A DNA stretch of 64,000 bases from Arctopsyche grandis (GCF_051622035.1 NC_135359.1:19863501-19927500); one strand, 5' to 3'; counted from the first letter of the stretch, positions 28,345 through 41,584 are shown. Made by a program: numbers and translations. Notes: generated by a model from the sequence alone, not told the origin.

Positions 28345-31300
28345 GTTCTGTTTTACGTTTTCGTTTCCTATTGAAGTATATTGTAACATTAATTTGACTA
28401 AACGTATCATTCTTATAAGACTCAATTTGAAAAATCTCTATAATATGCTACATTTGGAAATGCTTTTTTGGGAAAATATTTAATATTAAAATCTTTTTTT
28501 ATTTTGTTATTTTAATTACTATACCACCTCATTTTATGGTTGTTTTTTTTTATCTATATTGTTTATATTCTTAATTTTATGCAAAATATTAAATAAATTT
28601 TTATTTTTTTCAGTAAATTAAGATATTAATTTTTATCAAAAAATTAAAAAAAAAAAAAACTATAAACAGTCTGGCAAGAATGTTGATAAGTATAGTAGGA
28701 CTTATACTGAAAAACCAGACAAATGTACGAGCACTCCACACCTTTTTAGTCTGATGGAAAGTCAAATATAAGATACTCATTCATGGCTGTGCTCATTTCC
28801 TTCGTATAAGTCCTTTGTTGGGAAGAATTATATGTACTCATAGATATACCAGAAGAATAAAAAAAAAACATTACATATATGCAGATGTGAATGTATGGCA
28901 AACGTTTTGTATTTTATATTTAAAAATATAAAATTTGCTTGATCCAAATATTGTTGTGGAGTAGTTTGTTAAAAATAAAAAGCTTGTATAGCAGTAACAA
29001 AACTAACATAGTAATTCTAATGCATTTTCATATAAATTCTAATGCATATTTCATATAAATTTTAACTACATATTTCATTAAAATATCATACATATATCAT
29101 GTGTATTAGTTCATCAAAACAGTGCCTTTCAATTTTCATTCTATTCAAGAAGTTAAAAATAAAAACTCAGACAAATTGAGGTTGTGGTTTTTTTTCGAAC
29201 GTTCAAATTTATTTCACGGAAATTTGCGTTTTATAAATAAAGCCTTATCATTTTATTGCTCATTTGCAATTTGCTCAATTTAATTATTTGGCAACATTTT
29301 TAAACTTTTTTTATTATTATTACTAATGTAGATTTTGCTTCATATTACAATATAACATAACTGCCATTTATTAATTTAAAAATGTATACTATATGCACAT
29401 TCCCATGTTTTCATTTTATATTTTACTAGTGTTTTTACCCGGCTTTGCTCGGTATTTGTAATATAAACCGCTTAAAAATGGCCAATCTAATAGTTAACAT
29501 TTTATTACATTTATTTGAATAGTTTTATTTTATTTAAATTTATTTGATTTACGAACCAACATTACATATTTTCTTACATACTTACAAAGTCTCTTTCGAA
29601 ATTATATATTAGTTGTTTGCTATTTATCATATTTTCTCGCTACCTTTAACAATTTTAATATATGTATGGTATAATTTTGTGACTTAAAAACGTAGATAGA
29701 GGAATAATTTCAAATGACTTACATATATGTATAAGCTGTTTGTGAACTTTGTGTAAATTTTAACCAAACTGTGAGTGATTTAATTCATTAAACATCAAGA
29801 CAATGAAAATTATGATATTTGAATATGTTCAAATATATCGTAATACTAACAAAAGTCCTGTCGAAAAATTCTTAAACGAGATTGAAACATATGTTAGATA
29901 TAATGATTTAGCTTACAAATAACTACTGAAAAGTTTACGCTTAATTATTTTAAGAAAATATAGGTTCCAAATTATTGTCATATATTATATGTAAATACTT
30001 GAACTATGTACATATATATAACTATATTCTGGTAAATCTCGCATATTTAATTACTATTTAATAGTTGTTTCGACTGTGAGTTTGCTTTCATGAATATATT
30101 CGAGTTACATATTGGAATATGTACAATATATGTATATTGCGAAACGTGAAAGTTAAATTTAATCAAAATTGACAGTTTTGAAATAGTTTCAATTGATACT
30201 ATACATTTCGTTTCTATTTTATGGGCACGTTTCAAGTATCTATGTATATATGTACATACATATGTGTGGGGGCATTTTAAGACAATGCATTTTATGCACC
30301 ATACCTGTCCATATATGTATATGTAATATAATATTTACCAAGTGATATTTCACTGTTTTGACTTGTGAAAATGTGTCATCTAAAGATGAGAACACTAACA
30401 GTGTTCAAGTTTATTCTTAATAATACTATGTATTACAATGTATATAGGCGTATCAATAGAAGATAATTCTTCTTGAAGATTACTTTTTTTTTTATATTGT
30501 GAATAAGACATTTTGTGAAAATATATTGTAATATTGCTAGATATGTATGTCTCAAATTGTGATTATATTTGTTTGCGAATGAATACAAAAAATATGCCAT
30601 AATGCCATTGTTCATTTTGCTGATGGTTTCGGAAATATGCTTAGTTCTCATTTGCCTTTTAAATACTATTGATACATTCAGTCAGCATAATTCCTTCATC
30701 AGACCCAGGATTTGCAATCATAACATATATGTATGTATAGCACTCTTGATTATGTTCTTTTGAATGGTTTGCAAACTATGTATGTTACGTTAAAATATTA
30801 CATACATATATGAACCCCATGGCTCCTCTACACAAGTGCTCTTATTAACGTGTGTCCCTGAAATTAAGCAATACCATGATTTTAATATAAACCCTAGTGA
30901 AAATAGCATACACTGTCGCTGTATGACTGATCATGCGGTTACATTGGTAATCAACCAGAACGGCAAAATGCATTTCTACAATTCTTTCCCTTGACTTAAG
31001 GACATAAGATATTGTTTTGTCCTTTCGGATTTTTTCCCGCAAACATACTGTTTAAGCCTTACCCCATTTTTTGGATATAATTTAATATAAGATCAGGTCT
31101 TATTTTCGAAGAGACACGTTAGGTCACTGAACGTCATCGTATGTTCAACGGCGATGAGCCTGGATTCACCAATTCTCGTTGAATGAACTCTTCGTTTCTA
31201 TACTTAAATATAATTTGTCATCAATTTTGAAAGTCGCAAAATAGTAGAGATATGGGAAAATGCTTCTGGAATGATTACTATGATGATCCTAGTACCAAGC

Positions 31301-32598
31301 TGACTAGAAAAGTATAGATACAGAGTTCATTTAATTACAGAGAATTGATGTTTCGCAAGGGAACCATTCAATGGGGTTGACTTCAATTCAAGGCCATTGC
31401 TTAAGGTTGTTTCCAAAAAACGAATGGTCAAGCATGGCGTACGCTGGATCATATCTTTTTTGACAGTGGGCTATTTTTCAATAATGATCTGCGATGATCC
31501 ATTATATGGAATACAGCAATGGCTTACGATGTTTGTAGAGGAGCCATTACACGTATCGCATTTAATTCATGTAAGGTTTACTCGGGCAATCTTAATTTGT
31601 GTCGTTTCTATAAGAGAAAATTAATTTAATTTACCATAATATTCAAGCTATAATTGTAATGAGTAGTTCCGTTCTTAGTTCGTTTATGCGAAACAATCCC
31701 AATTTTACTATTTCGCGGCTGGCATATACGCTAGTTCTGTTTTGATGTTGTCGCCATACAGAATTTTATTTGATCAGGGTAATAAAACGATCGGTGATTT
31801 GAAACTGTCATCTACCAATGTGTTCGAATTGTATATCTTTGTAATTTACACATGTATAGATTATATAAGGGAAAAAAGCGATGTGAAAACAGATGATTTT
31901 ACTTGCACTAAGTAGAAATGTAATAAAGGTCAATAACAACACTGCAAACTTTTAATGTCGGTCTTATCGGCTGACGACGTGACCATCTTTCGAAGTGTGC
32001 AGACTGGACTGTCGTAGGTGTATATTACATTATGTGTAGTTTAAACCAATTGTAAATATATGGTATACAATCACTGTTGCTTGTTTTAATTCACTACCTC
32101 ATTACTCGTGATAAGGAGGTTCCGCTACTTCAAATTGAGCCACAATCTTCGACTACACTGTACATTACTAACGAAACATTGATAAGGAATTGGCAGTTTT
32201 ATATTACGACGGTTAAATGAAACACAAATTAGTCTCCAAAAATATTTTTAATTTTTTAAGATAAATATTGTCAATCAGGCACATTTTCAGGCACTCAATA
32301 TAATACTGGCAATAAACAAAAATATAATCTTTAAGTGGAAACGACAAATATTGAATTGAGTGTGTCGTCCAATCAGCACGACAACCACAATTGTGTGTAA
32401 TATAACAATATCGGAGACTCAACACTTGAGTATGCATTTTTCACAAACTAATAACATATAATAAAGTATTTATAGTATACACAATACATATTTATATAAG
32501 ACATAAGATTAATAAAACAATTTTTTTTAAACGTAACATGCAGAATAACATGAATTATTAGTATATAGATAGATATATATGTAAATATATAGCATAAT
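28345..32598. other. Convergent intergenic region between PWWP2 and haspin
   Basis: No gene is seen. An AATAAA at 28592-28597, about 250 nt after the PWWP2 stop, is a likely polyadenylation signal. The rest is AT-rich with many short TACATATGTA runs. ACCCGGCTTTGCTCGG near 29449 resembles a motif I have seen at the edge of dispersed insect repeats, but no element could be bounded. Open frames are short and of random composition. Confidence 0.55.
28592..28597 (+). promoter_or_regulatory. Probable polyadenylation signal of the PWWP2 homologue
   Basis: AATAAA about 250 nt after the stop codon, followed by a T-rich stretch. It is the first canonical hexamer downstream of the stop that I found. 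Confidence 0.45.
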
Positions 32599-35500
32599 TT
32601 AAATATAACTGTCACAATTTTCGCTAATTACGAAATCGAAGCAACTGTTGTAATCTCGGATCGCATCCCTAAGCTTCTTCAGCTTGTTGATGTATTTTTT
32701 GTGAATTTTTGATTTTACCCTCTCATAGCGCAGCCCATCGATCATTTTGGTCAATATATAGTGGAGCCACAATATATTGGTGTACGGATGAAATTCTTGC
32801 CATGAATTCCTGAAACAAGCGATTATATAAGTAAATCACTAGGAAACAGTGTGTATTAAAAAAAAAGTCTTATAAACATTGGACTTACCCGTTCTTTTCC
32901 CTCATCAAACGATAGATGCTAAATTGGTAATCACCACCAGCATTGAAAAGATCATCATCATTTGCCAGGTCGTTATAAATAGTAGACGCAAATTGTGGCA
33001 AGGAAATACGAGACAGTGTGAAATCAATTATATTGGCAAAAACTCCACATGATGGGATGGAATATGTAGTACCACGAATGTTATAGTTGATGTTCTATGA
33101 AATGCAGAAAATTTAATTTAATTATATGAAATAAATAATTATTTAGATGGCATTCAATCTTATTGAAAGACAAACCGGTTCATCTGTAGGTTTAATTAAG
33201 ACATTCCCCCAATGTAAATCTCTATGCTCGAATTGATAAGCTTCTTCAGCAACAGCGAGGGTGAAAGCAATCTGTAAATTCGAACGTATTATTAAAAAAA
33301 AAAGTTACATAATATATAAAAAAATAAATCATATTTAACTTATTAAATCATATGCCATGCTAAAAAAGTTAACAATAAACACTCAACTGAAAGAAAAATT
33401 AAAATTAATACACAAATAAATGGTTTCGTGCATTTAGTGGAATAAAGCGGCAAATGGAGAGCAGAATCAAATTGACGAGTATGTAAAAAATAAAAAATAT
33501 AAATTGCATTATGGATGAGTGAAAATCTAGTCATGAAACACATTTAACACGAACTAAACTTCCAGCCATCCATAAAACAATCGATTCAATGATAAAAATC
33601 GACATTCTATAAAAAAAAAAAAGGGCAAACACAGGAGAACAAAAAATTTTCGTAACGGATGAGTGAAAATCTAGTCATGAAAATAAAATTAAAACATGCA
33701 CCAGAATTTCAGCCATCGGTTAAAAAAATCATAAATAAAAAAGCTTGCAAAATATTCAAAAATAAAAACACTCAACACGTACATTGATTAAAATGTTAAG
33801 AATGAATATTACCTGAAAGAACAAAGCATAGGATTTTTCAGCGTTGGAAAATTCAAACGCCTCTAAATCTTTTCCTCCGTGTTCTAGTTCCAGAACAATA
33901 TATAATTGATTCGAATTGAAGTTGGGATAGTCGTTTTCGGAACCTTTAAGTTCATCAAAGAGATCCCACTGAGTCAAGAGTCGCTCCGGATAAGATCCTT
34001 GAACGCAATGCACTCTGTGTACTCGAGCAAATGAGGACGTGTTATTGTAAGTGTTGTTGCGCAAATCACTCAATTCCCTAAAACGCAAAATTATTTCAAT
34101 TAAATAAAAATATTATAAATCAGCAGTCTTTTAGGCTAATAAATACTAACATAGCAATGACAATCTCGGATATGATTTCCTCAAACTTCTTTTGAGGTTC
34201 GCCATTGACAAGTGCGTCTCCTTCAATGGGGATAACTTTCATAACAATTGGGTTGTTGGGGTCATTTTCAGTTTTGTAAAGAAAGACTTCCCCATAAACG
34301 CCCTCGCCAATTTTCCAACACCTTTGCAGCTTCCTAAATATGAAAAATACACAATATTATAATAGATCGTGAAAAATAGCATTCGGAAGCATCATTGTGG
34401 ATAGAGAAGATTCTCACCGTTTTGGATAGCATTCATCAAACGGAAGTGGCTCAGTTTGATTACACCTCCTCAAAACGAGATCCCGTGCACTGAGATCAGT
34501 CCAATCGGCTTTCTCCTCTAAATCTTTCGATATTAGAGATGGTCTGTCGTATCTCGATATCGAGAGTCTCGAAAAGGCGATACCAGTATCATTACCAGAA
34601 TTCGATAACAATTCTAAAAGAAAACGAAGAATCGCAAATTAATAATGATTTTTTTTAATTATATATAGAAAAGCACAACAAATGTTTTAAGATTTTTCAT
34701 TAGAAAATGGTGGAAGAATATGATTTTTATTGAGGTCATTTTTTTAAAAGTGGATAATTATGATGCAAATGTTGGCTCAACATTATCTTTTGATTTTTTT
34801 AAAATTGAATCGAAAAACAAATAGTAGTAAATAATGGCTGACATTATTTCAGATATTAAATTTGGTACTTGTTCGTTAGTTCGGCCCACGCTTTGCTGCA
34901 ACATCATGTTTTGACTTTATGTCAACAGATGTCTCAAGTATTCGTATTCAAATCAGTATTCGAGCGCGTTCCTGACGTTTATACAAATGTCTTATAGCGA
35001 AAATGAAGATACGTCTTGAAGAAGAACAGTCTCGAAGGGGTCGTGTCCAGATACGAGTCAATCAAGTCCTAGTTCATTCCTCGTCTCAGCTTATTTCCCC
35101 CATATGACAGAACCCCACATACGTCCTAGCTGTTGGATTTTTTCGAGATTCAATAAAGTAAATAAGTAGAAAAAAAAAAAGAATTTAAATCAATTTATAT
35201 TATATATTTATTTTTTAATCGTTTGAAAAAAAAAAAATTATTAACGATAGAAACGCGTGCAAATACTGATTTTTTTTTATTACTCGACATATCTATCGGC
35301 AACGAAGCGTAATAATTGGTTTTATATATTATCTTTATATGTGAGCCTAACTAGTGAACGAGTGCCTTAAATTTTTATATATAAAACATGACTATTGTAT
35401 AATTTTCGTCGAATTTTAAAACCGAACACTAGAAAAGTATCAAATTATTATAATATACGTCATTTCATTACGAGGAATATTCAATTTACAAAAAGTCAAA

Positions 35501-38500
35501 TGTGAACATAATGACACATTCTAATTAATTTTAACAATGCGAATGTATGTATAAAAAAAAAAACAAAAAAAAAATTAAAATTCTACGAAACAATGAATCG
35601 ATCAAATGTTTTCGCAGAATCGATGAATCACACACTGCAATTAAACGTCAAAAATGACAATTGAGCATGGAATTGAGGTTAGGTACAAAAAAAAAAAAAA
35701 TGTATATAAAATTTCGGTAGACCTAAACGAAGGCGTGGGGGAAGAGGGAGAGGTGGGAAAGTAGAGGGGGTGAATCGAAGCGCGTACTTTTGTTGCGAAC
35801 GCCTTCGAAGCGGGATCGGGGGGCGCGCGGGAGTGAGGGGGGGCGGGTGCGGGGTTGGGGGCGTAGTGAGGGGGAGTGAGGGGGGCGAGTCTGACCTGCG
35901 GCAGCGTCAGTCGACAGCAGATACATGCACCGGAGCGGCGAGGGCGGTGGCAGCAGACACGAAGGGGCGAACCAGCGAAGGGGGTGCGGGGCGGGGTGGG
36001 GCGGAGGCGCGGGGGCAGAGCGAGGGGCTACACTCGGCTGCGAGGTCGCACACTCGGCTACGCGTCACCCGAAGCTTCCTTTGTCCGTGACCGCAGTGTT
36101 GCCACTCGTTGCCACTCGTTGCCACTCGCTGCCACTCGCTGCCTACCCACCTACCAACTCGCCCACTCCCACTCTGCCACTCTGCCACTCTTCCACCCAC
36201 CGACACCCTTTATTATCGTGCCACTCTATTACAGTACACTCGAAATTTATCGTCTCTTTCTCCTCGGACTAATTTAGCGCGAATCCACTAATTTTCCAGT
36301 CGAATAAGTAAAAGCTCTTCGTTTGTTTTCGACTGGCGCGCTCGATCGTTTCGAACTTTACGAACGTTCGCCGAAAGCGGGGAAACGGTTCGCGATCTTT
36401 GGCGCCGGGCGAGACGGCGTGCAATTTGATTTGCGCACGCGACGCCGAAATAAATTGCGGCGAAAGCATTGATTTTCCTTTCGAGAATTTCCGAGAATCG
36501 GTGTGGCAACTCTGACGTCATCAATTTCCGGGAAAACGCGGGCGAGTCACGGCGCACGGCGGCGGCTGCTGACGTCGCACGGACGTAAATACGATTTTTA
36601 CGACCAAAACTCGCCCCGAAAACACGGGAAAAAATCCACTCAAGTTTGCAATATCACATGCATAGGCAAGTTGAAACACATTAACATACTAACGGAAAAT
36701 AGTTCAGATTTGTAAGCGTTATTTCGTAGCATCGGAAACACTAGTCGTCGGCCATTTAATAAAACGTACATATATTTATACTGTAATGAATGGGAGTACA
36801 ATGGAGTATATTATTTGGTTCGGTGATTATTAGAGGTAGGACCGGGAGCGTGCTTTTTCTAGGAAATAGGGCGTTTTGGGTCTGTTTTACAGGAAACAGG
36901 GCAAACTACAAAGCTAGAGAGCATAAAAAAAGGTTCATCATAAAAATGAACAAAGCACAATGCAAAGTTGGTCCGCTCTTTAGTGATTATATCCCAAATG
37001 TGAGTCGCTACCATGATAACCTCCGACGCCAAATCTCGTAAAAAAAAAGCATTTGCTGAGCAATATTTGGGCAGCTTTCTGTACGGCAATTTTCCTGTAC
37101 GACAGGAGTCCGCGCGAGCGATTTTCGTAGCGACGTTATCCTGGTAGCGATTCATATTTGGGATGTAAGCCGTTTATCATATTGCACTATCAATAAGATG
37201 ACCATTAGTACTGAACATCTATCCTGGTAAGTCGTGAAATAAAACCAGTACAATTTTTCTTATCTAATAGATGAATTTCAATATACAAAGCGAAAATTAT
37301 GTCTCTTACAAAAATATTGGTAAATTAGTAAAAAAAATTGTCTTTGATTACTAGAAACATGCATCTGCCGAAGGACTTTTTTCTTTGATAAACAATATGT
37401 GGTCCAGTGATAAAACGCAATATTGAATGTTAAAACTTTAAAATGTTTGCCAAGCGATAAGAATAATTTTAACCAGTTCTGTGTAAAATTTTATAAGGGC
37501 ATTAAAGAAAATGTATTATTCATGTTAGTTTTTATTAATGGAAGTATTTAGAAAAAAGTCCTGGTTTTCAATTTGAAAAAAATGGTCACCTTAACTATCA
37601 ATATTATCACACAATCCACATTAATACCGTAAAAGGTTAGTATCGTGATAATTCAAAGTATAGTAGTATATATGGACTATTTTGAAATCAGCGAAACTAG
37701 ATTCACTGTATTGCGACCAACGACTAATATTTCTCTTGCTTTCAGTTTAATTTTTAAATGATTTTCTTGTAGATCAATCAATTCGAACATTTTTTTGTTA
37801 TAAAATTATTCACTAGTATTTTTCCCAGAACTGTGGAGTTTAAAAAAATAAGACGGCTCCAACCCCTGATATTTCTCCACAATATGACTCTCGATTTTAA
37901 AACTGATGGCAGTGAGAGATTCCAAATCTCCGATCCCTATTGGTCAATGTTTTACAAGGCTTTTCTATGTTTTTGATATGTACATTTATAGCAATTAACT
38001 AATAATTCTAAACATACATACATATTTTCATGTATAATATTTAATAAACAAAATTTCATAATTACCTTCTTGCAGTGTATAGTCCTGTCAGAACAAAAAT
38101 AAAAATATATTAAAAATTGTACATAATTTAACTTAAATTAAATTAATTTACGATAAATATACCTAGAAACATACCCCAACAACCTTCACGATAGATTTTC
38201 TTCCCGAAATAAAATTAGGATGAAACGACGGCTCTGCAAAAACTGAGCAAAATCGATAATTTAATAAAAATAATACACAATGCAAATACACATTTCAATA
38301 CTTTAAGTGCTTTACAAACCTGATGCATTTTGTTGAAGAATACTATCAATAGTTTGTTTGTATTTACGACCTCTGTGAATAGTTTCATCGTGCATCGTAC
38401 AGTTAAAATGGTCTACAGTATCATTCATATTGGTCATATTTCGGATAATATTCAAATGCCTCTCCCACTTTTTACCAGCCGGAAGTATAAAAGAAGGACC

Positions 38501-41051
38501 TGCAGGGTTCAAATGTTCGATTTTTGATATATCAAGGTCCGACTTCAACGGTGATGCAGCTTTGAATGCGGTTCTCCTTTGAGTTACGAATTTGAAATCT
38601 ATCGAACGATTTGGTGAATTTGTAACAGTATTGCAACTAATGTACGAAGAGTTGTTGATTGTATTTTCGTTTTCACACAATGTAGTTGGACTGTTTTTAA
38701 GAGTAGTGTCGGTTTTTGAATACAAGTGAGATGAATTACGAGTAGTTGTATTACAATTCTGATAATCGTTCTTCCACACTTCTTCTGGACAAGTATCAGA
38801 ATTAGCGCTGATTTCTCGGCTAACATTACTTTCATTTTGTTTCAAAACTGAGTCAAATACATCGGAAACGTTCAAAGAACAATCGTTACTATGCTCATTA
38901 GTTTGCAGTCTTAAATCTTCTAAAACAACAATAGGAATTCGGTCTAACACTACAACAGGAAGTCTTTCTAAAATCACAACGGGATTACCACTTTCGCAAG
39001 AATTGGTAGAAATGTTATTTTTTTGACTAGCATTTTCAGAAATTTTATTCTCAATAAGAACTTTATCTTCATCAGAAACGTCAGAATTTTCTTCTTTTTG
39101 AACAATATTTGCTGAGATTTCATCTTCGTGAGAAATACTTTGGTATATTTCATCTTTGTGACTAATATTTATTGCTTCTTCAACTCTTTCGTCCAACAAA
39201 GTTTTGAAACCTCCAAAACTGATTGAAGAATCTGGTTGTGCTGAAATTATAGATAAGTTTTGTAATAGTTTTTCGGACAATTTTAATTGCATTGGGAGAA
39301 GACTTCTAGTATTGCATGTTTCATATTCATTCTCGCATGTTTTATATGAAATACAAGATTCATCGTTTGTATTTTCGTTTGATTCAATTTTACTATCAGG
39401 GCCAATTACGTATGATTCACATGAACTATTAAATATATCAGGACTAATTGTACGGTGTGTTTCAGTTTTAGCACTCAATTTAAAATTGTCTTCGGGGAAA
39501 GTGTCACATTTCAAAATTTCATCAGTAAATTGTATGCAAATGCTTTTACCTTCTAAGTTGAGATCATTTTTTAGTTGCAACTCGGGTTCATTCAAATTTC
39601 CAATACAGATTGAAGTGTCCGGTTGTGCTGAAATCATAGATAGGCTTTGTGATATTTTTTGAAACATCGAATGCCGCATTGAGGCAAGACTTGTAGAGTT
39701 TGTGTTTTGTACATTTGTATATGTCTTATTTGAAACATGAGATTCGTCATTGAAATTCGACTGTCTATTTCCATCGGATTGAATTTTAGCATTAGGAACA
39801 ATGATATACGTTTCATACGAACTATTAAATATATCAGGACTAATTGTACAATGTGTTTCAGTATTAGCAATTAATTTTAAATTATCCTTAAGGATACTAC
39901 TACATTTCGAAATTTCATCACTAGCTTTTACACTGCTGCTTTTACCTTCCAAGTCGAAACTAAGTAAGTTGAGGTCACTTTCGTGTTGAAACCCTGGTTC
40001 TTTTAGTGAAGCATGTGACTTTGGCGTGAAAGGGTGGATTATAGCAGAAATATCATTATCGTTTGAATGATAATTGTACGAAGTGTTCTTGCAAGGTGTA
40101 CTCGATATAGGTAAACTATTCTTCTTTGGAGTTTTGACAATGTCTACAGTATCAGGTCTAGCAATTGAATTGTCGATAGGTAACGTATGAGATAAATTTT
40201 TACTACTACAATTTTCCAAAATTGAAGTTTCTTTTATACATTCCAAGATCATTTGTTGAGTATTTGAGACGTTATTGACTTTTTTAATACTTTCAACTGT
40301 TAAATGGTAATCTGTAAAATTACTGATATTGTTCCGATTGTCTGATGAGAATAGTTTTTCTCTTTTCTTTGATTTAAAATTGTGCTTGTTAAGCTTCTTT
40401 CTTGTTTCTGAAAGCAAATATACTATATTATATTATATGTTTCAAATTTGTTTTACGGCTCGTAACAATTTAAAAATGATATCTTACTTTTTATTTTAAT
40501 TTCTGTAGCTAATGGAGAGATCGGTGAGGACGAGCTATATGTCAAATTTAATTTTGGATCAAAACATCGGGGCGTTTCGTGATTATCATTCGAAATGAGC
40601 CTTTGAAAAGTATCATCCGGATCTACACTGGAAAATAAATAAACAATGAAAAAATGATTATGGTTTTTTTATGAAATGTGAAAACAAATCCAGAGGCAGT
40701 GGATACATTAATAACAAACAAACCTTTGCATATTACAGTTTCAAGTACATATCTACAATACGTAAGTACTAATAAGATTCAATGAACGCGAGCGTGAAGT
40801 ATACGGGTTCTACTTGTCAAGAATAAAATATATACGTATGTATAATAGAAAATGGAATCTCACTCATTGTGAAGAAGTTTATCGAATTCATCAGAACTAT
40901 AGGAATAAGCCGGTGCAGGTTGTGTGGGAGTCGTCCAACGTGTCTGTGCCTTTTTAGGATGCAGATGGTTTCCGTTTCCATTTCCTGCGCCAGGACGACT
41001 CTCCCTCGTCGTACGACTGTATGTCCGACGAGCACATCCTCCGCCGATCAT
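32599..41051 (-). CDS. HASPIN: Haspin, histone H3 Thr3 kinase
   Basis: Minus-strand exons 41051-40864, 40627-40488, 40407-38320, 38233-38175, 38084-38066, 34613-34418, 34333-34151, 34077-33813, 33271-33176, 33094-32889 and 32809-32599 join in frame to 1216 aa. The kinase domain (about 898-1216) has [11 protein letters not shown], Lys929 in [14 protein letters not shown] (HRD 1062-1064), DFT at 1102-1104 in the place of DFG (haspins have DYT), [10 protein letters not shown] and [14 protein letters not shown]. The N-terminus has RRTYSR, like the FRTYG of vertebrate haspin. The 2.1-kb exon encodes a disordered region with a tandem duplication (about 39977-39215) and three PxVxL motifs (residues 585-605). 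Haspin phosphorylates H3T3 in mitosis to recruit the chromosomal passenger complex. The start is the first ATG after an in-frame TTA-GTG segment; an upstream exon joined at the TAG acceptor near 41066 is possible. The intron between the microexon and the kinase exons is 3.45 kb and holds a GC island. Confidence 0.94.
33513..33745. repeat. Two-copy repeat inside a haspin intron
   Basis: GGATGAGTGAAAATCTAGTC followed by ATGAAA occurs at 33513 and again at 33658. Both copies continue with a similar ACTAAACTTCCAGCCATC / ACCAGAATTTCAGCCATC segment, so the unit is about 145 bp. It lies between the exons ending at 33271 and starting at 33813. Confidence 0.65.
35720..36600. promoter_or_regulatory. 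GC-rich CpG island inside haspin intron, candidate internal promoter
   Basis: About 880 bp are strikingly GC- and CpG-rich in an AT-rich setting. The left half on the + strand is G-rich (GGGGGCGCGCGGGAGTGAGG-type), the middle carries repeated GTTGCCACTC / GCTGCCACTC decamers (36098-36142) and CTGCCACT units (36172-36190), and the right part contains CRE-type sites (TGACGTCA at 36512; TGACGTCG at 36571). Open frames across it have low-complexity translations on all strands and are not believable genes. It could be an alternative haspin promoter giving a kinase-only transcript, a promoter of an unannotated antisense transcript, or an insertion of foreign GC-rich DNA. Confidence 0.4.
36987..37168. 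mobile_element. MITE-like element with TTACATCCCAAAT inverted ends
   Basis: Arms 36987-37020 and 37135-37168 are inverted copies (TTATATCCCAAATGTGAGTCGC against TTACATCCCAAATATGAATCGC, continuing through TACCATGATAAC), about 34 bp with a few mismatches. The span is 182 bp with no coding capacity. A third end of the same type lies at 43226-43258, so this is a dispersed family. Confidence 0.65.
38066..38084 (-). other. HASPIN: 19-nt haspin microexon
   Basis: The exon encodes DYTLQE and one leftover base. It has a good CAG acceptor (38087-38085) and a GTAATT donor. Both neighbouring splice phases close only if it is included, and skipping it would break the frame before the kinase domain. Confidence 0.75.
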
Positions 41052-41415
41052 CGAAATCTTCACTAAGTATGAAATGCCAGAACACACTTCCAACCGGAAA
41101 TGGGCAATCTCGATCTCGAGTAGCAGTCACTTGCGTCTGCCGTTACGTTTCAAATTGATGAAACCTGTATACGGTCATAATTAATAAATCTCTAACCATA
41201 AACAGCGAAAAATATGTATTTGAATTTCTATGAACGTACCTCTCTATTTATTTTAGCTGCTTCCGTAAGAAGCTATTGTTAATAAATATTTGGGGAAAAT
41301 TAGACGATTATCAAATCATTATATACGAATGCAAAATAGCATTTCATGCATTTGATATTTATAATAAACGGGTTACATTCCAAATGTGCTAGCACTTTCA
41401 TCATGCACAGCCAAT

Positions 41416-41584
41416 GGCTACGTTTACACTACTGATATCTACACCCGATCCACCCGATATTTAGGAATTTTTCCATATTCAGTTCCCATATTGCAGCCTG
41501 TGGTTGCTATTTAGGAACTGGTTATGGAAAAATTCCTAAATATCTGGTGGATCGGGTGTATATATCGGTAGTGTAAACGTAGCC
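41416..41584. mobile_element. MITE, intact copy (169 bp)
   Basis: The ends are long inverted repeats, GGCTACGTTTACACTACTGA at the left and the matching complement at the right (..GGTAGTGTAAACGTAGCC), continuing inward through ATATCTACACCCGAT and TTTAGGAATTTTTCCATA. Nearly the whole element is a hairpin with an unpaired centre near 41492-41510. It has no coding capacity. A second, related copy starts 3 bp downstream. Confidence 0.8.

Larger units (their letters stand above)
34614..38065. other. Large haspin intron (3.45 kb) with GC island and a MITE-like element
   Basis: This intron separates the 19-nt microexon (38066-38084) from the first kinase-side exon (34613). Inside are a GC-rich island (35720-36600) and an inverted-repeat element (36987-37168), both listed separately. 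The rest is AT-rich with poly-A and poly-T runs. Confidence 0.75.

Noticed and set aside
35723-36291. Several GC-rich open frames on both strands in the intronic island
   Set aside because: Long frames are expected in GC-rich DNA; the translations are low-complexity Arg/Gly/Ser/Pro-rich and overlap in many frames.
39204-39989. Plus-strand open frames opposite the large haspin exon
   Set aside because: They mirror the minus-strand coding sequence and its internal duplication, and have no splice context.
40869-41184. Alternative frames over the first haspin exon, including a minus-strand frame reading [14 protein letters not shown]
   Set aside because: The minus alternative ends in a TAA after about 36 codons and does not join the next exon; the chosen frame joins in phase and keeps the RTYSR motif.
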